NCBI RefSeq assembly: GCF_028372415.1
Contig: NC_092875.1
Coordinates: 51,460,771 to 51,524,770 of the forward strand
Direction: 5' to 3'
Length of the DNA: 64,000 nt
Source: Notamacropus eugenii
Lineage: Eukaryota; Chordata; Mammalia; Diprotodontia; Macropodidae
Position 1 is the stretch's first letter. Every line of letters begins with the position of its first letter. The notes under the pieces were generated by a model, which saw only the letters and a list, made by a program, of their open reading frames with translations, was not told where the DNA came from and searched no databases. The position numbers and the translations under genes are program-made. Positions 32,481 to 43,799 of the stretch are shown piece after piece.

Positions 32481-32517
32481 GTTTATCATCTATAAAGTAC
32501 CTACTATGTGTAAGACC

Positions 32518-32640
32518 AGGTCAGGGTTTAGAGTTTAGGTTGACATTGAAGGTTAGCTTTAAGTTTAGAGTGAGAGAATAATGTTTGGTGTCAGTGTTTA
32601 GGGTCAGATTAAAGGTTAGTATTGAGCTTTCTGGGACCTG
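32518..32640. repeat. Degenerate GGTTTAGRGTTTAG-type repeat
   Basis: Recurring GGTTTAGAG, GTTTAGGTT and AAGGTTAG words over about 120 bp. They are imperfect and not a clean telomere repeat. Confidence 0.4.
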
Positions 32641-32854
32641 ATCTTCTCTCCATCCAATAATATTTGGGGTAGATTCATCCATTCTGGGGCTCCTATGGTG
32701 TCTCCCAGGTCTCTCCAGTTTTCCCCAGTTGGCCAAGCAAGAGCATGGGTATTTGAGTAGAAGGAGGGGACCCCAAATAGAATTGGATAGTGGGGGTTGG
32801 TATCCATCCCACCTTCTCCTTGATCCCCAAGCTCCCTGACAGGATGCTGTTTAC

Positions 32855-32884
32855 CTGGGCATAGTCCAAATTTCCTGGTTATTG
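32855..32884 (-). CDS. FCER2: Candidate 30-bp FCER2 exon upstream of the membrane exon
   Basis: A mini-exon between a good acceptor (CTTCCCCTCTCCAG) and a good donor (CAG|GTAAAC) on the FCER2 strand. It is phase 1 to 1 and adds 'ITRKFGLCP' directly before 'GFTKLPGQ'. The phase fits both the membrane exon and the distal candidate exon at 43107-43203. Homology cannot confirm it, because N-termini diverge in this family. Inference from splice sites and phase only. Confidence 0.38.
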
Positions 32885-33119
32885 CTGGAGAGGGGAAGTT
32901 GTTAGGGATTTTGGTTTAAAAGGAAAGGGAGAGTCTGACACCTCTCCTGCTGTTGTTTTGCTGAGTTGCACTGATGGGTTGAGGAGGGGAGGGTGGAAGG
33001 GGGAAATGATGGGAAAGCTGAGTCAAAGGCACATGTTGTAACCACTATGTAACCACATGTAACCACTATAAGGAGGGCAAAGAATTGATATGAACAAAAA
33101 TAAATCAGCTTTTTTCTTG

Positions 33120-33560
33120 GTAGGGAAAAATTGGCTGTTCTCCTCCGAGGGAGTGGCTGAATAAAATGTGGAACATGACTAGGATGGAATGCTATTTTGC
33201 CATAATAAATGACCTCTGAAGTGATACAGAGCAAAGTGAACAGAACCAGGAGAATGATTTTTATAATGATAAATGTTTTATAGGAAAAGTACTTTGAAAG
33301 ATTTTAGAACTCTGATCTGATCAATGAAAAACCATGAGTCCAAGATACTGGAAACGATACATGTGCCACTCACCTTTCGACAGACAGGTGATGAACGTAA
33401 AATACAGAGAGAGACAGTTTTTTAAACACAGGCAATATGGGAATTTGTTATGCTGCACTATGCAGCTATAGATAGAGGACTTAATTTTTTGTTTGTTTTT
33501 ATTTCCTCAAGGCAGGGGGTAATGTGAGGGATAGATTAATTAAAAAATAGCAATAAAAGT
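33120..33560 (+). repeat. L1 3' end, sense
   Basis: 'GAGTGGCTGAATAAAATGTG', 'AGCAAAGTGAACAGAACCAG' and 'AACTCTGATCTGATCAATG' follow the marsupial L1 3' region. 33561-33830 is AT-rich with no clear identity. Confidence 0.6.
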
Positions 33561-34319
33561 GGAGAAAGGGAATACCTATCTGCCCTAATCAAGGCTAGAT
33601 GTGGAAAGTGAACTGTTCGTTAAATGTGTGCTTTGAATATTCTGTGGGATCAAAGTATGGCTTCGTGATGTCAAATTAAGAAATAATAGGGACCAGAATC
33701 TTGTGAAATCAATGCCAGATCATGTAAAACAAGTGATTGCAGCAGAAGGAAGATGTATCACATATAAGAAGATTTTTAAAGGTTAAAATTATTGTAAGAT
33801 TTATTGTATAAGTTAATAATCTTGGTTTTTTCCTTTGTCCCAGTTGTAAAGAAAAAACTGGCCATGGGTATAGGTAACATTGGGTAGCTTGAGTCCTGGA
33901 AAAGAAGCTGGGTTTTCTTTTGGTTCCTTATTCTTGATGGGTCAACTTCACAATAGACTAGAATGCTAGAGTGGAACCCAGGATTTTCTGTTCCAAATGG
34001 TCCACACTCAGATTAGGGCCCTGACAACCCCAGGGTTTTGTAGTGGAGTCAGGGCACAGCTTTTCCTTTTCTCCCTTAGTGAGGGAAGGTTGTTCCTGGG
34101 GAGGACTCAGGACTAGATTTTGACCCCAGGAGTCATCAGCTTTCAGTTCTAGAACTGGAAGTACTGTTTTCACAGGGTTACCTTGACTTCTCCAAGAGGT
34201 TCCCATTCTTTCAGCAGAAAAACAGGAAACCATAGCCAGATGTAGAGATCTGGTTCTGCTTTCTGATATATGGTTGACTGTCCTGAGAATGGAATGTTCT
34301 TGGTTTTTTTCCTAAAAAA

Positions 34320-35085
34320 ATCATAGACTTTGAGAATTGGAAAGGACCTCAGCAGCCATCTACTCCAACTAGTGTCCAAAGGGCCTCACAGAGGTCCTCC
34401 AGCCTCTGCTTGAAGACCTGTTTTTGGTGAGGCCAGGCTGGTTCTTTGTAATTTCTACTTTCTAGATGTTCTCCAATTATCTCTTTAATTATTTCTTCTT
34501 AGATTTTCCAAAGAATCAAAGTCATGCTCAATGACCTATAGTTTTAAGACTGTTCTCTTCCCCTTTTTGAAAATCAGGGCATTTGTATGGTCCCTAGCTC
34601 TGTCTCTAACATTTTATGTTCAGAAGATATATTCATGTGATGCAATTCAGGAAACAATAAAGCATGGTGAAGAGCACTTGAGTAAAGATCAAGGGAAGCA
34701 GACACAGGATACCACAGACTGACTGGAAGGAAAGGCTAACTAAGGCATTCAGGGAATAAATCAGAAACCTAGCACAGAGGCCTGAGACGATCATAGTGGG
34801 GAACATGAGTTCTCTGAACATAGCTGGAACTCATTCTCTCTCTCTGTTCCCTCTCTATTCTCTCTCTCTCTCCTCTCTCCTCTCTCTGTGTGCTTGTCTC
34901 TGTCTGTCTGTATCTCTCCCCCAAAAGGAGAGGGTTAATGATTTTCGGACTTACCTTAATGAAAATTCAATCCTTCAAAAATAGAGGGTAACATCTATTC
35001 TGGCCCTGCTCACCAAGAAGCACATAATTGACTGCTGGGGTGGAAATGATGGGAACCTTGAAAGGAAGTAACCACTCCATCTTAG
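34320..35085. other. No gene seen; CT-rich microsatellite
   Basis: About 34320-34640 resembles a diverged interspersed repeat ('TTGGAAAGGACCTCAGCAGC'). A (TC)n/(CTCT)n tract lies at about 34830-34920. Confidence 0.4.
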
Positions 35086-35099
35086 AATTTGTGTTTAAT

Positions 35100-35334
35100 A
35101 AAGAAGAAAAAGGAAGAGGAGGAGAAGAAGAAGAATGAGAAGAAGGAGGAGGAGAAGAAGAAGGAGAAGGAAAAGGAGAAGGAGAAGAAGGAGGAGGAGA
35201 AGGAGAAGAAGGAGGAGGAGAAGAAGAAGAAGGAGAAGGAGAAAGGGGAGAAGGAGAAGAAGGAGAAGGAGAAGAAGAAGGAGAAGAAGAAAAAGGAGAA
35301 GGATAAGAAGAAGGAGGAGGAGAAGAAGAGGAAA
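35100..35334. repeat. Pure purine tract (GAA/GGA)n, about 235 bp
   Basis: The plus strand is almost only A and G (GAAGAAGGAG-type triplets). Frames on it (Lys/Glu, Arg) and on the opposite strand (Phe/Ser) are composition artefacts. Such mirror-like homopurine DNA can form intramolecular triplex (known behaviour of the class). Confidence 0.95.
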
Positions 35335-35479
35335 CTTAGGAAGAAAACATGTTTCAAAGAAATCAGAGAAAAGATAGGTAGAATCCCATGGCCTAAGAGT
35401 CTATTAAGGAATCTGGAGACTAGAAGGGATTGAAAACTCTCAAGAATGAAATTCTAAAAACATAAAGAATGAGGAACAT

Positions 35480-35900
35480 TTCTCTTTTTTGTTTTTGTTT
35501 TTTAAAATTTATTTATTTTTAGTTTTCAACATACACTTCTATAAGATTTTTGAGTTCTAAATTTCCTCCCTTTGCTCTGCTCCCCACTCCCCAGGATGTC
35601 ATACATAAGCTATACATGTACAATCATATTAAACTTATTTCTACATTAGTCATGTTGGAAAGAAGAATCAGAACAAAAGGGAAAACCCACGAGAAAGAAC
35701 AAATGGTCTGCTTCTCTCTGCGTTCAGACTCCAAAGTTCTCTCTCTGGATGTGGATGCCGTTTTCCTTCATGAGTCTTTCGGAGCTGCCTCGGATCCTTG
35801 CATTGCTGAGAAGAGCTGAGTCCATCAAAGTTATTCCTTGCACAGTGTTACTCTTACTGCGTACAGTGTTCTCCTGGGACAAACAGTTTGAATGAGGAGG
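35480..35900 (-). repeat. L1 3' end, antisense
   Basis: 'AGTTTTCAACATACACTTCT', 'TTAGTCATGTTGGAAAGAAG', 'CAGACTCCAAAGTTCTCTC' and 'CTGAGAAGAGCTGAGTCCAT' form the standard marsupial L1 3'-UTR order, reversed. Confidence 0.7.
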
Positions 35901-36059
35901 ACAAAAGAGTTCACTCAAGAATAATGCAGATGCTTGAGGAACTTGGATTTTTAAAAAGACATATGTAAGATAGAAGCCAGGGCAGGTAACTGTTCATTTT
36001 ATAAGGGAATACAAGAATGTCATACATAATGTCAGAAATGACATAGCTCAGAATGAGTT

Positions 36060-36780
36060 CAATCTGTTAAAACCATTTAGTAAACACTTACTGTGTCCCA
36101 AGGGCTGGAGACACAGAGAAAAAAGAAGGCCTGTCCTCAAGGAGCTGACTCTCTAAGGTGGGGTGGGGAGAGGAGTGAGAGGGAAGGGATTCAATATGTA
36201 AATATCTATGAACATATAAGATGCAGAGTAGATAGAAGATGGTTTCAGAGGCAGAGCAGGAAAGGAGTGGTTGGGGTTTTTTGGTAAGTTATAATGGGGA
36301 AAAGAGGGAGGTCCAAAAAGAATATCGGAAGGCGGCTTGGGGTGAATGCTAACAATAAGAATAACTAACATTGATATGGCACTTACTATGTGCCAGGCAC
36401 TGTGATAAAGAGCTTTACAGTTGTGATCTTATTTGATCCCCAGGACAACCTAGGGAAGTGGGTGCTATTGTTTATTTCCATTTTACAGATTAAGAAACTG
36501 AGGCAAAGATTAAGTAACTTGCTTAGGGTTGCAGAGCTAGTAAGTGTGTAAGGCCAGATTCTAACTCAGGAAAGATGAATCTTCCTGACTTCAGACCTGG
36601 TACTTTTTGCCCCGTGCTACTTGGCTGCCTGGTACTATTTTACAAATGGAAAAACTGAGACAGAGAGGTTAAGTGAGTTGCCCAAAGTCACACAGCTACA
36701 ACCCCATCCTCCATTTTTCCTTGCCTTGTCGGAGGTGGCTCAAACTCAGGTCTTTTAGACTCTAAGTCCCTTTTCTCCTG
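36060..36780 (-). repeat. CR1-clade 3' end and two antisense CORE-SINEs
   Basis: About 36070-36360 is LINE 3' end ('AGTAAACACTTACTGTGTCC', 'CTCAAGGAGCTGACTCTC'). About 36362-36630 and 36635-36780 are SINEs ('GCACTTACTATGTGCCAGGC', 'AGATTAAGAAACTGAGGCAA', 'GTTGCCCAAAGTCACACAGC'). Confidence 0.65.
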
Positions 36781-36884
36781 ATAGTGCCAGTATGGGATTG
36801 GGAGGGCGAGTTCCATCCAGTCATCTAAATCCATCCTGCTGCTATGGAAGCACTGAATGAACATCTCCCTCCCTTCTCAATGTG

Positions 36885-37190
36885 TGTGTTCGTCCTTCGT
36901 TGCCAAAGAAGACCATGCCATCAGAGAAATGGTGCCATGACTTGCACTTGACTTTGTTTTGAGTGAGGGAGGGCTGTGCAGGTCACCAGCCTCACTTCTC
37001 CTCCGGAGCCATCTGAATCCAGTGACCAGACATTCATCAGGATGACTGGAGAAGATCCAGGATAAGGCAATTGGGGTTAAATGACTTGCCCAAGGTCGTA
37101 CAGCTAGTGAGTGTCAAGTGTCTGAGGTGAGATTTGAACTCAGGTCCTCCTGCACTGGTGCTCTATCCACTGCACCACCTAGCTGCCCCA
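36885..37190 (-). repeat. MAR1-type SINE (tRNA head, RTE tail), antisense, near full length
   Basis: It runs from the RTE-derived tail ('TGTTCGTCCTTCGTTGCCAA', 'AAGACCATGCCATCAGAGAA') to the tRNA-derived head ('CCACTGCACCACCTAGCTGC'). The same tail recurs at 37590-37965, 44570-44690 and 47991-48030. Confidence 0.75.
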
Positions 37191-37589
37191 TTCCTTCTCA
37201 ATATCACTTCCCTGAATCCTAAAAGTTACTAGAAAGTGTATCTATGGGCCTCTTCTTAGGTTGCCTCATCTCTAAATCCTTTCCTTGGCCTTGATACTTT
37301 AGGCTCCCTTGCATTCTCCCATGCTGCTTCTTTTCTCTCCAAGTTCAAGGATTAGTAACTGAAGCTTAAGCAACCTTAGGGTCTGAGCCAGCAGCCCAAG
37401 GGGTGGGGGTAGGGGTAACTTTGGCAAGGCCAGGAGGTTCAGAAACGGGAAATCCCTTCCCTCTTCTCCCAATCCCAATTGCCCCAGTTGGTTAACTTGG
37501 GCCCTGATTGTCTTAGAGTGAATGTAAATAGCAAATGTTTCTGTTTTGGCCAAAAACTCTGAGGGTCTTCCCCTCCCAGATTGATTTTT

Positions 37590-37965
37590 TTTTCTTTTTT
37601 TTGACTAGGTAAAAGGGGTCTTTCTCTGCCTCATTTCTTAGCTAGCCATAATTACTGAATGGGTGTTGCCTTAGTCAAACTGAGACCTGGAAAAGACCTT
37701 AGTTTAAAAAGGCCAAGATTTCCCACAGCATCCAGGGCCATCTCCAGTTGTCCTGATCTGTATCTTGCCACTGAACCCAGATGACTCCAGAGGAGAAAAT
37801 GAGGCCAGTAACTCTGCCCAGCTCTCCCTCGCTGAAATCCAACTCACTTGCATGCCATGGAATCACCTTCCTGATGTCATGGTCCTCTTTGAGAGCAAAG
37901 GATGAACAACATTCCCAATTTCCTCTGGTGAAAGAGGAAGAGGAATTCCTTAGAACTACCACTAC
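37590..37965 (+). repeat. RTE-tailed SINE, sense
   Basis: 'GGCCATCTCCAGTTGTCCTG', 'GAAAATGAGGCCAGTAACTC' and 'CCTGATGTCATGGTCCTCTT' lead to 'GCAAAGGATGAACAAC', the RTE-derived SINE tail. Confidence 0.65.
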
Positions 37966-39484
37966 TTAGGTGGCTGCCCTAAGACTCATCTAAAGTCTGA
38001 AAGCCTTTCCCTTTCTTTCCCCTCCCCCTTGCTAATCGTCTTGTGAAATACTTTGCCCCTCAGAGTGATCTGAAGAAAGGAGAAGTCACTCCCACTCCAT
38101 CCCTTTCTTGGAACATTAGAATCTATTCCTGGGCTCCTTTTTGCCTGGTTCCCCTCTTCTATGTAGGGCCCAGATGTCTCTGACACTTGAGGCTCAGACA
38201 GAGTCCAGGAGACGGATCTTCTGTTTTCTCCACAGTCCTCTCTTCATTCTCATTCTAGGGCATAGGGACATCACTTCTTATTCAAGAATTTAATGCGTAT
38301 GAACATGAAAATATGCATGAAAATAAATGAGTTCTGTGTCCACATGGGACAGAAGAGGGGAATGGTGAAGATGGGCCTTTTGAAGTGGTTACTCCAGATA
38401 TTTTTATCCCCATTTTACATGTAGTACCTGGAGGAATCCTCTTTACTCACTGGGCTGGTCCTCCAGGGGATAGCTACTCCACTTTTTAGATATTTTGTCT
38501 GCAACCCCTAAAACCATCTCTCATAACCCTCCACCTGTGTTTTTATCTTTAATATCCTGTTAATACAGCTGGTTTGAAAACAGACATTTAATGAGATAGC
38601 ATCATCTTATCATGCTATCTCCTTAAGTAGCAACAAATCACTTTCCCCCTTAAAGTGTCTCTCTCCTCCATAAAAGTCCATCAGAAGAGTGGATATGTAG
38701 GGAATGGGTGTGAAGAGACACATAGGTAAGTATATGCATGGAGGAATAAATAACTCATGCCTCTAAAGTTGCAGTTGTCTTTATTTGATGGCTTTGTCTT
38801 CTACACGGCATTGCCCTTCTTCTGCTGGACCTGCTGCAATGGTCTGGTCTCAGTCTCCTCCAGAGATGTCTTTGCTAGAAGATTCTCCATTATAGTCTCA
38901 ACCACCTCCAGCTTCTAGCTCAGTTGAAATCTTTGGTTGTCTCTTCCTCAGGGAAGGGTGGGTGCTGTGATACTTTTATAGCCAAAAGCCTATAGACATT
39001 TTCTGGCTTTTTTAGAAAAAGCAGAAATCCTTGCCTGGGAACCAGCAAAAGCCTTGACTTGGTATGAGTCTTCCTCATTCATGATTCTTGGGGCTGTTCA
39101 CCTTTCCAGCAAGAAGTTCTGGGGTTTGGGTACCAAACTCTTTAGAATGAAAAGCAGGGTCCTCTCTGTTAACAAATGCCCATAGATTTAGACCTTTTTA
39201 AAAAATTTTCAATGGACTGCTCTTCCTGGTCCAGGTTCTTGAGTGCTTCATTTATGATAAGCATTTAATAAACCTCCCCAATTTTAATTTCTGAAAGCTA
39301 AACTATAATCCAGATAGTGATTATTTGCCCAGTAGCTACTAAAAAGCTTTTGGGGTTCAGAGTTCCCCAAATTTCAGACCTTCTCTTTATTTTTATTTAA
39401 TGTAAATGAGTGGGTGGGAAAAGACATAGAGACACCCCAAGCCCAGGGGTTGGGGTTACTGTCTTTGCTGCCTGCTTAACCTCA
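37966..39484. other. No gene identified; possible processed-copy remnant
   Basis: On the minus strand, about 38770-39290 has an AATAAA (about 38772-38777). It follows a short frame 'VVETIMENLLAKTSLEETET' ending in a stop, with broken frames further upstream ('EFGTQTPELLAGK'). This could be the 3' part of an old processed gene copy. I do not recognise the parent. No duplication or poly(A) tail is evident. Confidence 0.25.
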
Positions 39485-39740
39485 TGGGGGCAGCTAAATG
39501 GTTCAGAGGATAGAGTTCTGGCCCTGGAATTCAAATTGAACTTAAATCTGAGTTCAGATTTGGTCTCAAAAACTTAGTAGTTATGTAGGCAAGTTACTTA
39601 ACCCGGTTTGTCTCAGTTTCCTCAACTGTAAAATGAGCTGGAGAAGGAAATGGTAAAATACTGCACTATCTTTGCCAAGAAAACCCCAAATAGGGTCATA
39701 AAAAGTTGGACACAGTGACTCAATAACAACACAACATTCA
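39485..39740 (+). repeat. Marsupial tRNA-type SINE, sense
   Basis: 'GGGGCAGCTAAATGGTTCAG' head, 'CTCAGTTTCCTCAACTGTAA' body and 'CTTTGCCAAGAAAACCCCAA' then 'GACTCAATAACAAC' tail. Confidence 0.8.
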
Positions 39741-40574
39741 TCCTGTTCACCTCACAGGATTGTTTTGAGAAAGGTACTTAGTAAGTCTTAAGGCACTAGA
39801 AGAATAATGGCTATCTCTTGCCCTGTTAAGGCAGGACAGTGTGGGATGGTGGGAAGGTCTTAAGTCAAAGGACCTTGGCCTGAAATTCTGATACTTAGGA
39901 CCTTTACAATCCCATCCTTCAGTTCCTTGCCCTAAAATGAAGATATTGGGAGTTTACTTGGGGTCTGTGAACTTGTGTGTATGCTTTAGTATTTTGATAA
40001 TCATATTTCCATATAATTGGTTTCCTTTATAATCCTATGTGTTTTGTTTTATGCTCTTAACAGTCTTATTCTGAGAAGGGGGTCCATAGGCTTCATGAGA
40101 CTGACTGCCAAAGGGGTTCTGGACCCCCCTACCTCCAAAAGTTTAAGAACCCTTAAGGTCTCATGATTCTGTGTCTTCATGATTCCATTCCTGTCAACTG
40201 GGTAGTGTCTAAGAGAGAATCCCATGGGGGAGAAGGAAGCCCCACTGCAGATAATCCTGCTTCCTCATGTTGCCTTTTGGGTCCAGGAATTAGTGGTGGC
40301 CTCCTTATTTGTGCCTGGAGCTACCAAAATGAAACATAGCTTTCAGATCCTCATTGAACCTCTTAGACAGACCATAAAATGGGGATATTACTCCATAAAA
40401 ACCATTCTTTCTCAGTGTTGATCCATCTGCACCTCTCCCTCTCCCTTTCTCTCCTTCCTCATTTCCTCTTGTGTGTCAGTTTCTTCCCCTCTTGTCTGCT
40501 TTTTCCCCCTCTCTTCATCTCTTTTACTGTCTCCCTTCCCCCATATCATTAAATTTTCTTATCTGTAGTCTGTT

Positions 40575-41640
40575 GTAGTGGAGATCAATCAACAAAATAA
40601 CAAACCCATCACTACTCTCAGTGAGCTTATATTTTAAACGGGAACACAAGTACATATTAAAATATATGTATGTAGCCATACACACATATATGCAGCATAA
40701 ACATAAAATTAATAAATACAAATACATACAAAGGAGATGAATCCAAGATAACATGGGAGAGTAGCTTTGTGCAGAAGATGTGGCTTGAGTCATATCTTAA
40801 AAGAAGGGAGGGACTGACCACAGAGATAAGGAGTTGGCCCACTCTGAGCAGAGGGAATGATCAATACAATATCATGGAGTCAAGAAATGGAATGTCTGGC
40901 GTGTGAGCAAGAGAGAGAGAGTTTGGCTGGATTGCTGAGGGTAGACAGGGGAGCAATGTCCGTTGAGGCTAGCAAGAAGGCTGGGGACAAGTTGCATAGG
41001 ATTTTAACATCTAAACAGAAGACTTTCTATTTTATCTTAGTGGCAACAGGAAACCACTGAAATTGATTGAATAGGGAAGTCACATGACCGGGTCAGTCTT
41101 TAAGGAAAGTCACTTTGGCAGCAGCATGTAGGGTGGATTGTAGTGTGGAGAGACCTGAAGGAGATCAGTTAGGAGGCTTTTGTAATGAAAGATCAATAAG
41201 AATTTATGAAGCACCTACTATGTGCCAGGTGCTGGGATACAAACACAAAAATGAAGCAGTTCCTGTCTGAAGAAGCTTCTATTCCATCTGGATTTGGGCA
41301 CAGAAGACCTGGGTTCCATTTCTCACTCTGCCCCTGACTTCTTGTGTAACTTTGGTCAAGTCAGTGAACCTCTCTGGACTTCATTTTCCCCATCTATAAA
41401 ATGAGGGAATTGGATTCAATTTATGAAGTCTCTGATAGCTCCAATCATTTCCATTGGTCACTTACAACATGGTAAACCTCAGGAGGCTGGTGCTAGACTA
41501 GAAAAAAAAACTCTGTGCTAGGAGATTGGAGACCTAGGTCTGGGTCCTAATTGTACCATTGACTTACTGTGTGTCCCTTACTCAAGTTGCACGTCAGTTT
41601 CCTCATCTGTGAAATGGGGAGAATGGGAAAATGGCCCCTA
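40575..41640 (-). repeat. CR1-clade LINE, antisense, followed by SINE tails
   Basis: 40575-41170 is antisense LINE 3' sequence ('GTGAGCTTATATTTTAAACG' to 'CACTTTGGCAGCAGCATGTA'). About 41175-41290 is another 3' end ('GCACCTACTATGTGCCAGGT'). About 41295-41460 and 41500-41640 are sense MIR-like SINEs. 39741-40574 has no recognised feature except C/T-rich sequence at 40430-40545. Confidence 0.55.
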
Positions 41641-41764
41641 TGCAAGAACTATCATTGAGGTGAGGTGACCAGGGTTTTGCCTATGTGGGGGGCACTACAT
41701 TTTAGAGGTCAGTGCACTTATAGGATGACAGGAGATAGAAACGACTTTCATTAGTTCTTACTTA

Positions 41765-42020
41765 GCAAAAATAATGGGAAGCTGGGTGGCATAGTGGATA
41801 GATCGCTGGTCTTGGAGACATCTTCATGAGTTCAAATCTGGCCTTAGACACTGACTAGCTGTGTGATCCTTGGCAAGTCCCTTAACCCTGTTTGCCTCAG
41901 TTTCCTCATCTGTAAAATGAATTGAAGAAGTAAATGCAAACCACTGCAGTACCTTTGCCAAGAAAAGTCTAAATGGGGTCATGAAGAGTCAGACATGACT
42001 GAAAATGACTGAACTATAAC
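41765..42020 (+). repeat. Marsupial tRNA-type SINE, sense, well preserved
   Basis: 'GGGAAGCTGGGTGGCATAGT' head, 'TGTGTGATCCTTGGCAAGTC', then 'CTTTGCCAAGAAAAGTCTAA' and 'CAGACATGACTGAAAATGAC' tail. Confidence 0.8.
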
Positions 42021-42179
42021 AAAAAGAAAGAATAAGGATTTGAAGATGTCTTTTTCATTGACACCTTGGGGAGGGGGAAGGTGTATTTTATGGATCTTGT
42101 CCTGGGGTGCCAGAGCTTGTAGTTAGTAAGGCCTCTTGCAGTACCTTCTCATAGGTGTAAATACTAGAAGTGTAGCTGT

Positions 42180-42540
42180 TTTTCAATTCAATTCAACCAA
42201 CATTCACTAAATGTGTATTGCCCCATGTATATAAAGGTGAAAAACAACACAATCCTTGCCATCCAGAGGCTTCTAGTCTAAGAGGGCGAAAATGACATGT
42301 TTGCAAAGAAATATAATAGAAGACAAAAACCATAAGTGATGTTGAGTATATGGCAAAGGATTTTCAATAGAACAGAAAAGGTCAGAGCTGGAGGAGACTT
42401 TAGATTGCTATGTTCAAACCTGTCATTTTTACAGATGGAGAAACTAAGTCAATAAGGGGAAGAGTCCTGCTGAAGGTCACAAGTCATAGAGGCAGCCAGG
42501 ACTGGATCTTAAGTCCCCTGACTTACTTAGGATCGAATTT
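42180..42540 (-). repeat. CR1-clade 3' end and CORE-SINE fragments, antisense
   Basis: 'TTCAATTCAATTCAACCAAC' through 'ATCCAGAGGCTTCTAGTCTA', then 'TTTTTACAGATGGAGAAACT' of a SINE. 42541-43106 is otherwise unique sequence. Confidence 0.5.
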
Positions 42541-43106
42541 GGGAGGCATAGCAGGCAGGGAAGGAATGAGAGTTCAGGGCTAGGGAGAAGGCAGAGTCTA
42601 CCCTCCTCTGTTTTAGCAGATAAACAGGAAACAGGGATGGTCAGGAGGTGTAAGGGAGCTAGTTCTGCAATTTGAGTTTCCTGTAGCCTTTGGGTCTGGA
42701 CACTAAGTGCAAAGTAGGGCCTGGGGGTGGCAGTGACTTAAGGCTGAGGGGACATGGGGGTAAGGTTCAGCAGGGCCCAGCCAGGAAGGCAGGTGGTGAG
42801 TGGAAAAGGCAGTGACTAAGGCAGCCTTATTCTGAAACTAGGACTGGATGAGACTGGAGGTGTGGTCAGATCTTACCTGAGAAGTCATGTTAGCTAGCTT
42901 TCTGCCTCATCTCCATAGGAACCCTGTGACTATGGCTCAGACTTTCATGGAATTTTCCCAGAGGGCAATGGATCACCAGCTGGACTAATCTAGAGAGTCC
43001 TGAGTTTTGGCTTGGGAGATCCTGGTAATTCCCTTCTGTGATTCCCCAGAATTTCCAGAACGGGCAGGATTCAAGGGAAGCAGGGATATGTTTGCCATAT
43101 ACTCAC

Positions 43107-43203
43107 CATCCCTACTTTCCTCATCTTCCCCAGATCTGGGAAGAAGTCCCAGGTTGTGGACTCCAAGTAAAGCATAAGACTCTCCCTTTTCTGGGACCCC
43201 CAT
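43107..43203 (-). CDS. FCER2: Candidate FCER2 first coding exon (cytoplasmic tail)
   Basis: An ATG-started 97-nt frame (32 codons plus one base) ending at a strong donor, GATG|GTGAGT, on the FCER2 strand. It encodes 'MGVPEKGESYALLGVHNLGL' followed by 'LPRSGEDEESRD'. The phase (1) fits both the 30-bp candidate exon and the membrane exon. Joined to the other exons it gives 981 nt, that is 326 residues and a stop. The tail would offer a Tyr-based endocytic motif (YALL) and a Leu-Leu beside acidic residues, as usual in this lectin cluster (human CD23 uses a different tail with 'YSEI'). The intron to the next exon would be about 10 kb. Alternatively this is an unrelated open frame; there is no homology proof. 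Confidence 0.38.
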
Positions 43204-43654
43204 AACGTTCTCCTCTTGGGAAGGAATTAATCCAGCTTAATCCTAAACCTGCAGCAGCCTTTCTCCTCTCCCTGTCTCAGTGGCAGTTCTATGGCCATCT
43301 CAGACCTTTCCCATCCAGTGCCTCCAAGGGTCCAGATGAGGACCACCAAATATGACCCACCAAAACCACAAAGTCCCAGCTCCCAGATTCACTGTGCACA
43401 GATCTTGAACCATGATGAGACTGAGGAGGTATTAGCCTGGCTGGATGCCCAGCCCCTCAGCGGGACCCCTGGTCTTTCCAGGAGGAAGCCTCTGCTTTAT
43501 GTTCCCTGACCGTGCCCCAGATACCTCTTCCTGTCTGACTTTTTCTGTGTTCACTTGGGGAAGGTAGAGCAGTGCCTGGCTTAGTCTTCCTGTCCTACCC
43601 AACTCCTGCCCTAATACCAGGGGCTGTAACATAACATATTAATCCTCTCTCGAC

Positions 43655-43656
43655 AT

Positions 43657-43723
<67 letters not shown>

Positions 43724-43790
43724 TTCTGCCTCTCTCTCTGTGTCTCTGTCTCTGTCTCTGTCTCTCTCTTTTTCTGTCTCTCTCACCCTA
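43655..43790. repeat. (TC)n microsatellite with TGTC variants
   Basis: About 135 bp of CTCTCT with TGTCTGTC interruptions. The Arg/Glu frame opposite is an artefact. Confidence 0.95.
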
Positions 43791-43799
43791 ACTTCCCAA

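Noticed and set aside
35082-35433. Lys/Glu-, Arg- and Phe/Ser-rich frames
   Set aside because: Artefacts of the homopurine tract, open in several frames on both strands.
42866-42890. Alternative FCER2 start exon 'MTSQ' with donor CAG|GTAAGA on the minus strand
   Set aside because: Its phase (0) does not fit the membrane exon, and the fitting frame has a stop just upstream.
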